Shown here: positions 28,901 to 43,900 of the stretch, in pieces
How positions within the stretch are numbered: position 1 is the stretch's first letter
Layout: every line of letters starts with the position of its first letter
Assembly (NCBI GenBank): GCA_013400975.1
Contig: WBMZ01012192.1
Location: 206,130-270,129, forward strand
DNA: 64,000 bases
DNA from: Atrichornis clamosus
Lineage: Eukaryota > Chordata > Aves > Passeriformes > Menuridae
Direction of reading: 5' to 3'
Made by a program: the position numbers and the translations under genes
Notes under the pieces: generated by a model
Told to the model about the DNA's origin: nothing
Database searches by the model: none
The model's input: the letters and a program-made list of their open reading frames with translations, nothing else

Positions 28901-31900
28901 GAAATGGAAAGGTACACTGGGTGATCTCAAAGACAAATAGGCAAAGACAATTCTTAAATTGAGATTAAATAATTTCTCATTTCTCCAATAAATCCAAAAT
29001 TTAATTAATATAATGCTTGGTTTTCATTTATATAATTTGATCATTTAATGCCACTCAAGCAATGTGAGAATTAAGTAAAAATATTAATTTTTCTATTAAT
29101 TTTAATGTTACTGTAGCAATAGACAAGGAAACAACAGTCAGGCCCTAATAACAACAAAACAGTTTTAATATATGCATTTCAACTTTGTGGATGATACTTG
29201 ATTCTGACATAAAACTGCTGCTCTCTTTAGGTTCAGTTCAAAAAATGTTCAATTTTATTAACTAAGGTTATGCAGAACTTGCAGATCTACAATAGATGCA
29301 TTCGTTACCCTCCCAAAACCCAGTCTTTTGTATCAGGGCAGCATTATTCTTATTAGAAAGTCAACGTATAATATTCAGCTTAGAAAAAGTAAGACAAATA
29401 TAAATGCAAGAGAGAGCAACCAGCTCAGCTCAATTTTGTCCAAGACCTTTGAAGGAAAAGAGTATTAGCATGCTTCAATCTGAGGGAGACAGGCCGAGAA
29501 CATACACAGGAAATTGTTTACGACATGAGAAAAACCAATAAATTAACCCCCCTGAAATTACATAGGGGTGGGCCAATAAAGGCTGTACTTCTGTTTGCTG
29601 AGAGGAAAACTGTATTTTCTGAAGCAAACAGGAACAAAAGAATGGGAGAAGGGGCAGAGAAACTGAAAGCCTCTGAAAGCCAATATCCTTTTCCCAATAA
29701 TAAATCACTAAGAAATACAGCCCATACCCTATGGACACAAGGGACTAAGAAGGCAGAAAATCCTGCTCCTTTTCATGCTTTGTTTAAAGAAAAGGCCATT
29801 AAGATGTCATTTTGTAAGGTCTCTATGAGGGGACTGAATTGTACATTGGAATGAAGCCGAATGTTTCTGCATACACACACAGAGCAAATAAAAATGGAAA
29901 AACAAACAGAATAGTCAGAGAAAGGAAAGACAGATTAAATAACTCTTGTTAAAATGCAACGAAATAATGATCAGATGAGAAAAAATTAAAGATGCCACCT
30001 TTTCTTCGGGAACGTCCAATATAAATTGCAGAAATATTATTTCAATTATTTACATTTTTATCTGCTCTAGTAACTTTTCTTTAGGGTACTGGCACTTTCA
30101 GACCATTACAGAAAAATATTCCAAAACATTCAGGTATTTAATGTATTATAAGTATATTCACCTAAAATTTCAATACACATACAGTACACTTTATAAGATA
30201 CTAAGAACAAGGATTGCATTGCTTTCTCTGAGCCAAACAAACTGTTTACAATGTTTTGCACTGAATGATATGACACAGTTCCATTGGTATCAATAATGCC
30301 ACACGGAAAAGGGACTCAGAGTCAGCATTTGGTAGCCTTTGTATTCATCACTGCTAGAGAATCTATCCTGTTTTCACGACAGACAGAGCTCTGAGACGTG
30401 TGTGATCATTATATGCCTATCAAAAACAGAAAAAAACCCCTAATTTTACCACAAGTATTACTTTTAGTTTACGTGCTATATGAAAAATTGTTTAAAATTT
30501 AGTTGCAGACACAAGTATGGTATCTGTGTCACTTCCACCCACTTACAGAGGGATTTTGTTTTGTTTTAAGATATAAATTAGGATTCATAAAGGAGAATTT
30601 TTTACTCACACTTTTTCTCCCAATAGATCTATGTATCCTTTGTGAGCTATACTCGCAGTTTCCATCACTTGTAGTTAGATTTGTTTCACAAATCTAAACT
30701 CGATTAAATCTCATACTTAATTCATGACATACTGAAATCACCCCTGCCAAGGACAAACTCTGACAGTTGCAAGCTTTGAGAAAAATGCCATGGATAACCT
30801 GGCGGTTTTTTATACATTCACCCCAGGCTATTCTTCTGCAAAGAAACTAGAAATTCACTTTAAAATGTAATTGCAATTTGGTATCTGAAAATGTTAACTT
30901 TTTAAACACAGTGCTAAACTAAAAGTCAGTGAATCAGTTTTCAGGAGAAACATTGATACTTACAGCATCTACAAGGTTTACCACAGACTTTGCAAAATTA
31001 TTTGTGTATGCATTTGAAGAACGGTGCCTTTTGAACTAAAAGGAGAAGAGAAAGTAGAACACAGTGAAAACTTAAATATTTATTACTAATTCTTTATTTT
31101 TACAGCATGAAAGAAAAATTAATATTTTAAGAAAGAGTAAGAGCAAAACTCAAAAAGCTTTTCACATTACAGCCTATATCTCACATTCAAGAATCCCTGG
31201 AAGATAAAAGAAGGCATCTATGTTAGGCAGCCTTTCACAATTATAAAAGGAGCATTTAACCACAAGAAGGATCATATTTAGAATCAGAGTTTAAATGTTT
31301 GGGACAAAATTACAGGTAAACATGAACATAAGCATGAGCTCAAAATTGAGAGCATACTGTAGCCATTAAAACTGTGCTTAACCTGATGAGTTACATATCA
31401 GACTGCATTAGCCACATTCCATTACTACAATTTTAAGATATGAAGATGAAGCATTTATTACTTGTCCCGTGCACAGCTCTTTGCAAAGGCATCCTTTCAC
31501 TACAACAGCACAATACTTTTGTGACATGTAGCATTAGTTACACCAAAAGGCAAAATGGAAGAGGGAGTGCATGGTAAAAGTAAATATGTGTTTGCACGTG
31601 AAAAGAATTAAGCTGAATATCTTAAATTTTAACTTCAATTTTTTTCTATTTTTATAGACTTAGATGACCTGTATTACAAGTTCTGCTTCCTAATTTCTGT
31701 GCATGTCATTACAATGGTTTCATGTCTTTCCTCATCCTGCCTCACAAGTTCCTTCTGTTCCAAGTCAAATTTTTTAAAGATGCAGCTACGGTATCTGAAC
31801 ACGAATCCATGACTTTCAAGAAACTGTAAAATTATGAACCAAGATTACATTACACAGCATGATTTCCATATAGGAAAAATAGGTCTTCAAAATTCCACAG

Positions 31901-34900
31901 AAAAGGGACACAAAATTGCTTAGAACAGGGGGAAAAAGTCTTTATTAAAAAACTCTTACTAATTTCAACTACTGGTTAAAAGCAACAAGTCTCATCACCT
32001 CACAATGTTCCATGCAAGTGTCATCTATTCCCTCTATGAAACATGGTACTTAAAAAGAGGCCTTGGAACAAGAGGGTCTGACTCCTCCCTGAGCAATTGA
32101 GTAGCTGCTCTCATCAAATAACTCAGATAATTAGATTCCTTCCAAATTAGAATTACAGAACAGATAAATCTCCTGTTTTCCAGAATTATGCTTGATGTGA
32201 TGGTGAAAGTAACACTGGAAGACATATATGTTTTTGAAATTATATAATCTGTTTCTGAAACTGAAAGTCAGATGAGTGACAAATATTATATAATTACATA
32301 AGAAATTTTCCATCCCTTTACATTTTTCCACAAGCAACCTAGTTTTATATGGGCAAAATACTATAGAAATAGCAAAAAGTTCATCACACAATATTGGCAC
32401 TTTCTGACTGCAGGTAGATAAAATTTTTTAAATAGGCAATTATTCACTGTTAAGTTCCACAACACTTCAGCACAGCCAGGGAATGTTTTAACACCCCAAG
32501 ATCCTACAGCAGAGGTTTTCAGAGACCCACTCCCCTATAGCTGTTGCCAAAACAAAGCACTATCAGGTGCAGTGACAGCAGGTGCTTAGGATGTACAATG
32601 AGAGAAGAATGTATGCCCCTGACACTGCTCCCCAGAGAACCACGATAATGGGGAAGGGGGAAGTGGGGGCTTTGGCTTTTTGTTTTGAGCCAATCCTAAA
32701 CCTTTCCAGAAGTGGAAAGGTAAAATAATATGCTTTGGAAATATTCTTGGTTTTCATGGAAGTAATAAAATGCTAAAATCAATAGCAATGTACCACATAA
32801 TGTGTTTAGACACAGTTCCTAAAACAGAAATTAATCTAAGTAAAAAAGCAGAACACTCTAATTAAATGTGTTGAGAGTATTGTTATTGCTAGAGGAAAGG
32901 AAAATGTTGTGAACATACACAGTATTACCCATTTAACACAATGGCCAAGGAGGTTTAAGACACTTCTTCCAGCAAAGACCTTTGCTGCAGGGGAAACTGC
33001 CCTCTCCTGGTAAACAGAAAAGCTTGAAAGTACATTTAGTGAGCCCCTGGACTGGCAAGCTGTGACTCCTAATTGTGAACACTTCCCTAAGAATACCCAT
33101 TTTATTCTTTGAAAAGAATTATTATCTGCTTCTAAGTCACTGATAACTATGAAGTAAAAAATCTTGTGGTCTACAGTTCTAACCAATAAAGCATGAGGAG
33201 ACAACAGTTAGCGTCTGTAACAAGTGCAGTGAACACCTTTAAGCATGTCTGTAACACAAGAGGCCAGAGGAAAGAGACAGACCTAGGAATATTTTCTCTT
33301 CATAAGGAACACCAACCATAGACATCAAATGAGACAACAAAATGGCCATAACTTCAGTTATGTGCCCTACTGCTAAACAACTGACACCTGAACATTCTTA
33401 CAGCAGTCTCCTACCATGTGGCTTTACAAATGAAAACAGCTCAAGAAATTTCTGTCCTACACTTTCCAGCCATTCAAATTCCCTCCAAATTGCTGAATTA
33501 ACACAGAAAAAACATAGGTTATTTTTGCCCTGACTACTTCTATGATTTATTAGACAGATGAGGGAAGGGTATATTATCTGTCTATTCAGCACTCAAAAAA
33601 GTATGAATTACTGCATCCTGTTCTGATATCTTCTATTCCTTGCTCTTAAAAGTCATCCTTCAGTGTTGACAAAAGAAACCACAACAACATAAAGCATTGG
33701 GAAACGTGGTAGGGTGAGAGACACAACAAGCTCTTTACTTGAAAATAAAATAAGCAAAAACTGTTTTATCAGCAGAATTTGAATTTATAAAGAACCAAAA
33801 AAAGTCTTGCTCACACAAATGTCACTCAGTCTGACTTTTTCCAGTCATCCCTCAAGACAAAAAGGGAAAAAAATTGGGCTTTCCTCTCCCTACCCGTTGT
33901 TTTTTTTTTTTAATGACAAACGATTTTTGAATTAAACAAACAACTTACCTTGCACTTCATTATGAATCCTGTTTATAAGTACAGAATAGCCAGGAAGAAC
34001 AATCAGAGAGTTTTGTCTATACATTTTGCTGCATTACAATTTAAATTAGTAAAGCTAAACTCAAAGTAACAAATTCTGACCTCTTTCTACATAACTTCAA
34101 AGACAGGATGTAATTTTAGAATGTTTAGTGTGTTTGTTCTGGACATAAATGTTTTGTTGCTTTACTTTGTCGGTTACAGTCATATTAATTTATCCATATG
34201 ATACCAAAGTGTGTCAGATTTATTTTGAATATATAAGTGCCACAGAAAATCTTAGGTAACATTAAGCTTCATTAGGTATTTATGGCCTACACTGTTTCTT
34301 CCAGTACATGTTAATAGCTGTTGATAAACAAAATACTGGACCCAAAAGCAGCTGATGCATCACACTGCTGTATATCAGCCTACAAATTGCCACCAAAAGG
34401 AAGATTATCACTGAATTTATATACTTACCATTTTATGATCATTGACTATCATGAGCTCCAGGTATTTCATTTCTTCAAAGACACCACGAGATAACTGATG
34501 GATTAAACAAATTCTTTAAGAAATCATGAAGATGTAGTGATTTTCAAAAACAACTGCAGCTGCTTTGTATTACATATATATATGAAATATATATTATGTA
34601 GGGTGTGTAAACCTATAAACAACTGCATCAGAAATTAAACTAAAGAATCATAGCTCCAGTAATTTAGGCACTGGCTGAGAGTCTGAGCCGCATCATCAAG
34701 AATGCTCAGGGTCTACTCTTTTTGGTTCAGCGCAGACACCACCACTGCTTCCCTCCTCTTTTTGTTATGTGCTATTCATCACAGGCTTAATGAGGAAGGA
34801 AGTTACTAAAAACATAGGCGTCCTCAAAAATGTGGTGTGGATTGTGCAGCTCAGTGAAGAAATACAGATTAATCTTCCTTAACTCAACTCTTCCTCTAAC

Positions 34901-37900
34901 TGTTACATATGCATGTGAAGATCATGAGGACTGCCCACTTATGTTCTCTCAGTAACCCAATTCTGGGTGTCCTCATTTAGATTTTTTTTCAATCATGCTA
35001 CTTAATGAGCCAAATGACAATAAAGTCAGATATCTACAAAGTAGCAAGAGTTCATTCAAAATTATTCTTTATTCTCAAGCAGGCAAAAACCTTAAAATTC
35101 TGAAGTAATTTTCACTACTAAATTTCCATTTAATCTATGCATAGTATTGCTGTCACTTTAGAAAGTTTATTAACTTTTCTCCAAATACTCTATTTTTAAA
35201 TAAAAATCTTGTTTTCTCATTTGATAATTTTATTGTGTGACAATATTAAGGTACTAAAAATACTTGTTTCCTAAAGCCTACATTCACTTGACATTAAAAA
35301 ATACAGAAATTAGTGGGTTTGGTTTTATAAATGGTCTTGACACAGGGTCACACTTCTACTCACTGCTCTCTTTCTTCTCTTTCTCCTCAGCCACTGCAGT
35401 TCAGACAGAAAGGGCCATTCAGAACTAGAGTCAGTCTCTGTACAAATTACAATTTAAGAATTTCATGGCATTATTTTAAACTACTTATATACATTGTCCA
35501 AAACAAAAGTAGATTAAGATCAGCAAAATTAGAGCCACCCTTGCTACTGAAAAGTTCGTATTTTTACATACATAAAATATATCAAAACTCAAGTAATTTA
35601 GAAATCTTAAAGTTAAAGCATGCAAGGTGAGGAACAGAGATTATAGCCTGGGCTTAGAATATACGTTTTCTTCCATCTCATTACCTCAAAAGCATTAATA
35701 TCACTGATTGAATTTAGTGATTTGCAGAAGAAAGCTAAATACAGGTCTGTGGATGAAAATCTTACAGCTGCTTTTTGAAAAATCTAAATTCCCTTGCAAT
35801 GATTGTGAAAAAAGTCAGATTAGTATCTATTTTTCAAGTTTTTCTAAATAATCAGCAATTTTATAAACACTGTTAGCCTAATATTCAAATTTTCCAAGTT
35901 ATATATATGATTATTTCCAATATTGAAAATCTCATAACGTAAGGAAAAACATACCAAGGTCCTGCAACTGCTTGGAGACTTGTGTTCCATAAGTTCTTTG
36001 GATGATATGTGGCCTACTTTTACTTTCCTGATAAGAAAAATATGTGAAATTTTCTTCTAATTAATAATGTCAAGTGAAAAATGTGGCACTACTTTCAGTA
36101 TTTATAATTTTTTTCTATAAAATGCAAGCTACCATAGTACCACTTTGAGATAGTGCTAATTTGAAGCAATCTATTTGCAATCCTGAGCAACTCATAGAGC
36201 CGCTCTGCTTTAGCAAATTGACGAATCTACAGAATGGAAGTGTCACAGATGTCTTTGACATTACCTGAAAAAAGTCCTTTAAAAGCCTTAGTGTTAGAGA
36301 ACACTTATTCCAATAAATTTGTTGAATTTATTCCAATACATCAAACTAGAAAGTCTATATCTGGTTGAAATCTTCCTCCCACAGATGAAAAGCAACTATT
36401 ACTATTTATGAAAAAATTCCTAATTGCAGCAAAATGCAAGAAACCAATCAATATGCTATCCTTAAGAGGACTATTTAATCCTGTTTTATTGGTGTATACC
36501 ACACTTAAAAAGGACAAGACTTTTAATGCATATTTTCTTTAGAAGTCTGACATACCCCAAATTATCACATTTGTATCTATTCTAGAAATCAACTCTCTTC
36601 TTCTGTAACACCTCCTCTGCAGAGCCTGCCAAGACAAGCAATTCTTTTCAAAGGGTAGGATGTTACTGTTCTCTGACTTCATAAGAAATACATAACACAC
36701 TGAAGGACAATACTGCAGACTTTTCCTGTATTTTGGGGGGAAGGGGAGGGAGTTTTATATATTATATACTTTAGTTAAGATTAACCAAGCTTAATAAACT
36801 ATATGCTGAAAGCTGTGTTCAAGATATTTATCTCACATAGTGCAATCAAAAAATGAACCTCTGAAAGCTTTCTGTGGCTGTATTATTTTATTTTCAGTAG
36901 TTCTGAGAAAATTATGCATCTCATCTGTGTTATCATTCAGAATTCAACTTGAAACCTTGAATTGGCAAATGGTATCTCACTTCTATAACCAGAACTTTTG
37001 CTCTACTTACAATTTTTACTGAAATACCACACAGAGAGATATCTTGGTTTCCTTTGTTCACCCAAGCAAGACATTTACGTCTTTCTCCTACGTGAACATC
37101 ATTGTATAAATAAAATCTCCATGAATTTCCTGTGTTTGTGTTGTCAGTTTTCAGAATTACAACCTTTATGAACATGTGCTACATCAAACAGACACAGAGC
37201 TTGTGCTGTTGTTCTGGGGGAGACTGAGAAGTTCTTTCGGATGTAATATTTTCCCACGTTTCTGAAGTTTCATGTACCGTCCAATAATTGACTGTCCAAA
37301 TGGTACCAATTCCTCTGAATGTTTATCCGGTTTCTTTGACAGTATCAGTCAATGATTTTGCAAATCTTTATTTGTACTCTAAGTTCAGCTTTACAGTCAC
37401 TAAAAGGTTCTGCAGCATTAATTATTTGTCATATACTATACACACACTGTCATGTACGAGACAAGCTTGAGAACTTTCATACAGCGTCTGGAATGTGTCC
37501 TACAGACCAAGCAGGACACAAACTTTAAGAATTCTCTGTTTCAATGTTGCAGAATCATTTCACTGAAAATCACTCAAATATTTGAGTCATTCAAAAGGTA
37601 GAAATCTATGTAATTTTACTACTGTCGATGAAATGGTGTCAGCTCTATTAACAGCTAAAGTTTTAGAACCAGCTGTATTATAATACTTAACATTAAATAC
37701 AAAAATAATAATAGCTAAATATTTGCATAAATGCAGTCCTACATGCTGATCCAGCATAGTCATGCATTTCAACATAATCATTTAAACTATACAGTGACCA
37801 CTGATTAATACATACAAAGTGTAAGATACTCAGATATTATTATCTCCTTAATTAAGCTTTTTGTGGAAACATGGTAGGTCAAGAGCAACTGATGCAACTA

Positions 37901-40900
37901 TTTAGAGAGGAACGTATAAATAAGTTCCAGATCCCTTCTGTGAATTTATAAACACTGTAGCTCAAGTTGATCAAATTTATAAACACTTTTTGACAGTCCA
38001 AAACCATGTGTTATGGAAACAGTTTTATTTATCCCAGCATCTAAATGATTAAAATAGGAAACTAAGGATTAAAGAAAAGCAGAGAAAAATCATACGTAAA
38101 TCATAATTACACATTTCCTACCTTAAATACATTCAAATCAAGTGTTTTAAAATACTTTTCATTTTAATATGAATGCATGAGATGTATCATTCATTAATTT
38201 ATTCTAATGCTTTTATTTGCTGTTCCTTGAGCACTCTCCCAAACCAAATAAATTAGACAAAAATAAACTCACTGCAGTGTGGGTCAGATCCATTGGTTCT
38301 ATCAAGTACAAATAAGTACTGTCTTCAAACATGCCACTAGAACATGGAGAAAAAGAGGTGATATTTATGAATACAAGGCAATTAGCTTGACCCCAGGATA
38401 TGAATTTTGATGAGACAAAACCAAACTTAGGGCTGAAAAACTAATTAATATTAAAATAAATCCCATATATGTTCGTTACTATCACATGTAGCTAAAGGTA
38501 GGATTGGGGTTTATTTTAAGATATCTGGCACCTTTTAAAGAAATAACACTAAGTGTAATGGCAAAGCAATGATAAAGTACCAAAAAAGTAAAGATTTGAC
38601 CTTGGAAAGAGGAAATTGAGACACGCATTAGCATGCAGAATATAATTGACAGCTGAGCTGCACTTAACAGTAACTAATTCTAGTAAGGGCTAATTTCTTG
38701 CATTTTTTTGCTTGTACAATCTAACAAAAAGATCAACTTTTCTATTGGCTGACAGAATAATACATGAATACTGAACACACAAACTGCTAAAATACAATTC
38801 TTGTTTGTCCTTTACCATAATAAGTCATCTGGGGAAATATTTACTTGCACTTACTATATTCAAAGGTTTCATGAGACAGCATCAAAACACTAATTCCAAT
38901 GATACTAAGAAAAATTGCTAGCAATTTGGCATAGCTGCTGCTGGCATTTCAAAGCATCAAAAATCTTTGAGCCTGTAGAGTTTCAGTCCCTCCCATATTA
39001 AGAGAGAACATTCAAGAATGATAATTAGTTATGGCCTTGTTTAAAAAATGAGAACATGCACTTACTGAAGTCCATTACAAGTTGAAAGAGCAGCTTTGGA
39101 ATCCTTGACACCTCTGATATTTCCATGGTAGTAACAATGCTCTCCCCCCTAATAATTTTTAAAAACAAACAATCACACACACAAAATTGCCCTGATTTAA
39201 TGTCTATTGCTTAAAACAAATGCAAAAAAAAGATCTAACAGTAGCAATACAAATTTACCTCATTTAAGTAGTTGTCTTTACTGTCTATCAGCAATAAGCC
39301 CAACTAAACTAAAACTAAAAAGGATTCTCAAAAAATTTTATTAAAAACCCCTTAAGTGTGGTTGTCTCAACCATTGTTTGAAAAACCTACTATTCAACAC
39401 AAAAGTATTCTTAATTCTGGTGTCGTGTCATCTGAACTCCAACAAGCATATTGAATCCATTCTCCATGCAATTATTATAACTCAAGAAGTACAAAAATGT
39501 AAATATTCTTTGTCTATGACAGCATTATTTCCATTTTGCATCTTATTTAATGAGTTATTCAGATTCTGAATTAAATTCCTAACAGGCTACTGTGTATAAT
39601 TAAATCAAAGTACTACACAGAAGGCAATCACTATGTGTTTACCTTTCCTTCAATAAGAATGCATAAAAATTATTTTTAACAGCTAAATTGTGATTATCTT
39701 TCTCACACAAAGCTTTTCAAGATTTTTTTTTTTTTTAATTATCATCTGAGTAAAGAAATTGCAATTTCTTCTTTGGTAATTTTTGTAATTAACTACCTCT
39801 TTCTAGAAAATACAGTACTTTCCATTGAGATCTCACTTCTTTAGATCCAAACCAGGAAATAGAGCAACCTTTTACCTAGGTCTAAAAAGTATTATAAGAC
39901 ACTGCAAAAGACCAGGACACAGTCTTTATTTGACATGTTACACAAATTGTGTGGGGTTTGGTGTGTTTTTTTACTATATCTAATGAAGCCTTTTGCAGAT
40001 TAACGTGACCTCAGGAGCTCTATTATTGCTTCTAAATAAAAAAATTCAGAAAACATCCTCTAGAAGTTTGGATCAAGTTACTGCAGCATCCAAAGGTAGC
40101 CCATTTGCTGAGTCTGAAGTTCTAATATCATTTTCCAGTCAGATTCATGATTCAGCAACCGCAGTGCTCAATGCTAGTGCTGCAGCTGACAATTGCATGA
40201 GCTTGTCTAAATGCCAAAGGGAATTGTTTTCTTGCATCATTTAGCATTTTTGCCTATTCTGCGGAGTTCTGAGTCTTAATGATACAACTTCCTTTGTATG
40301 TTACATGAAACAATTTTTCTTTTTTAGTGGAAGAAAATAAAACAGCATATTTCAGTAACTACATTGCAATGTAATTGTTTAATTCTGCCCTAACCTGACA
40401 TATATTATCTGAGATTCTCTATAGCAAGGGCAAAATAATAAACTAGACATCTAATACTTGCACACATAACAGTCCTGACTTTCTGAAGGCATGAATGCAA
40501 CTGGAATGCTTGCTTGCCTTCGCTCTAAACACAGATATTCACACATAATAAGTTCACAAGAAATATTCCGGCATTTCTACCAAATACGAGAAAAGTAATT
40601 CCCTGAAAACGTAGCTTGTAACCTTCCTAGGAACCTTCTAGTCCTCATTTTGTTACCACTAACAAACAAAAAGACTAATCTGGTTGTCTTAGGGCTGAAC
40701 TACCTTGTATAAATTTAATCTGGCTTTGGATCTATAGCCTATGGCACCGAATTCAAATTGGGAGCTAGTTTGACAAACTTAATTAATTGGATGTCTCCAG
40801 CAATATGCTGATTTTGTAATAACTCCAGAGGTTCGTGTTTCAGTTAAATCTTTCATTTTCTGTTTCACAACTGCATAATTCTTGCAAAGAAAAGTCACTG

Positions 40901-43900
40901 CAAGTTTTTTGGGTTTGTTTAAATGTCTTACATTACCATTATTCTTTCTCCTTGCACTTTGTGCTAAGGACACATAAATAATTAATGAAGACTAATCTGA
41001 TGGTGGCTTCAACCCCTCCACCTCCTACATTTTACAAGACGTAACTGTTCTGGCAGTAAAAGATCTTCTTCACTACTACCACCTACAAATGCCTACTCCT
41101 CACCCCCAAACACAGCTTTCCTTTTTTGTATAATTCCTCTTGTATTACTGAGATATCCTTACAAGATGAGATCACAGTTAGCTTATATATGTGGAAAAAC
41201 GCTTCTGATATTTTTAAGTCTTGCAAAACATTTTTTGTCTCTTTAACATTTTAATGGCATTGTTCCCTCAGAAAGACAATTTAAGAACACAATACCTTAG
41301 AAAGCTTTGCTTTTCCGTCTTCATAGTGAATCTCCACATAATTGGAAGATAACAAGTCACTGTCAAAGAAAGGATAAATAAAGAAGAGAAAAATCTGAGT
41401 ACTCTTTCTATTGCTACGGGTAGGTTTGAGTGGTTTTTGTTAGAATTTTCAAACCATTTTTATTTTCCTTGTACATTAGTTTTAAAAAAATCAAGCAGTT
41501 TGTGTTCAGTAAATGATGGTGCACTGAAAGTCAGAGTGCATTACAGAAGGGGGAATTTTATTCTGCAATCCAATCTCCTGTATTATAGCTTTACAATTAC
41601 ACTGTCAGCCTTCTAAATATGCCAAAAACACCCCCACGGTTTTAGAACTTTGCTTGCTGACAGTAACTGACAAAATGTATGTTTAGTTTGTTTACCACTT
41701 TTAAATAAGTTTTACAATTTATCTAGAAGTTAGAGTATATATAAGGTTGAACAAATAAATACACTATTGTTATGAAAACAAGAGTGCATACTCACTTCCA
41801 CAAACTGCAAGTACTCAAATTTTTTTTCCAAAGTAATGTTCCTTAGAAAACACCACAACACACGACCCAAAACATGCACCATACCACCCCTTTTCTTACT
41901 TTCACTTTTCATTCTCAGATACCTTTCTCACTCTTATTTTTTCCCTAAGTCTGGCAAGACAAATTTCTGAAGCATAAAAATTTCCCATACTGTGTAATTT
42001 ACAATCCAGACTTGTTTTCTTTTGTTTTAAACTAAGGTTAGCTAGCCTGGACATATTCTGCAATAACATCAATGCCCCATTCACATCTCACCACATTACA
42101 GAGTGCCCAGGGAGAGCAAAGCAAGTACGTATGTTAACTGGCCCCACCTAATATGCAAGATAAGCATTTTACTTAATGTGATCCAGAATTCTTAGCATTT
42201 TTGAAGCCTCTAATGTACCCTTACAACAACAAAAAAAAGCCAAATCCCAAAAAAAAAATCATTAAGGGTTCTGATAGTGATACATATATTAAAACAAAAA
42301 ATATCATTGCTACAAATAAAAAAATCATTATGGAAGCCTGGTCTGACAAAATAGGTCTGATGGGAATTCACGACTAACAACAACCTATGATAATGGGTAT
42401 CTCAAACTCAGATTCAGCTATCAACAATCCTGATAACACTTTAACTCTTGGCTCATAAAATCAATTCTTCATGCCCCATTTATCAGGCACTACACTAGTG
42501 AGAGAGCATCCTGCAGAAGTCAGTTACCAGTGGTTCTCTTAAAACTTCTTTTTCATGAAACTGAAAGACCATACTGTGGGCACTCTGTGCCTGCAAAACC
42601 AAGGCTAACAGCCCTGAAGACTAAAACATCACTTTGAAGGCAATATTAAAAAGACGTATTTTTTAAATGCAGATTTAAAAATAAATTCAGTTGCATAAAA
42701 TCATTTAAACTTTATTTGTATCATAGTGAGCTATAAACTTTCTGCAGAAAATACAAATGCTATATAAATAGTGTAAGCATTTGACTACAAAGCAACCATT
42801 CACTTCTTCAACGTGGCAAGATTTGAAGCTTCTAAAAAGGCATAAATATGCAAAACAATTAAACTTTAGAGTGTTATAATGTCCTTTTATTCTTTGCATT
42901 TTTCATACTTGTTATGAAGCATAAAGACTACTGTTCTGGGTACTTGATGGGAATGGCAGATACAAGGCTACAGGTAACTGACCTAAGTAAGAAAATTGAA
43001 AACTCTGATTACGATATAAGTATTTAAAGAAAAAAGAAATCAATGAGAATGATTAAACACTGGAACTATGCTCAATGTGATAGGGCCCTGATCAGATTCA
43101 GACTTTCACAGACAGTTCTGCTTGAAGTCACAGAGACCATTTGGTTTCCTCAAGCCAATTCCAGGATCAGTATTTATCTACCTATTTTCAAATCAAGCTC
43201 ACACTTTCATCCCCCCCTCTTTTGCCCTCTTCTAATAACCTTATATGACTGACCTTAGAACTGCTCTCTATGCTATCTAGTGCTTCTTGCATCTCATAAG
43301 ACTTGCAGTAGGTGATTTCTCACTGTGTACTGACTCACAACTAACTAGCTTAATTACAGCATTTCTCTCAGATTTATCCTGTTTCGTGTGACATAAGTGC
43401 TGCTCAAAATTTCTTTCTCCATTTGGAGAATCTTTCCAGAGTTCAGCATTTTTTTCTTGGATTTTGGTTCCCTCTTCTGCCAATCTTTGCCATTCTTTAG
43501 CTTCTCATAACTTCCAACTGCTGAGGAATTCCTGATTCAGGTAGTATCCCACATGATAGGATATCTAACATGGAATACTTATGATGGAAAACTTATATAT
43601 ATATATATATTTCTATATTTTACTAGTACAAAGCAAGGATGCAGCAGACAGACTTTTCCAGCAGAATCTACACTTTTCTCATGGCTGACTTTCCAACATG
43701 TGTTGAGTCTGTGTGGCAAGGTTTGGAGGGGCTATAGGAGTGGCTCTCTGTGAAGCTGCTAGAAGCTACTCCCATGTCCAACAGAGCCAGTGCCAGCCAC
43801 CTCCAAGATGGACCTTTGGCATCTGCTGGATACAAGGCACATCAATGAAATTCTCCATACCAAACAAATTCCGTCCAATGAAAATTGAGGCCTGCTGTTC

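Noticed and set aside
32836..33204. Minus-strand open frame of 122 codons in intron 9
   Set aside because: No conserved ADAM sequence, no fitting splice sites, and it would break the exon 9-10 join that matches the known protein.
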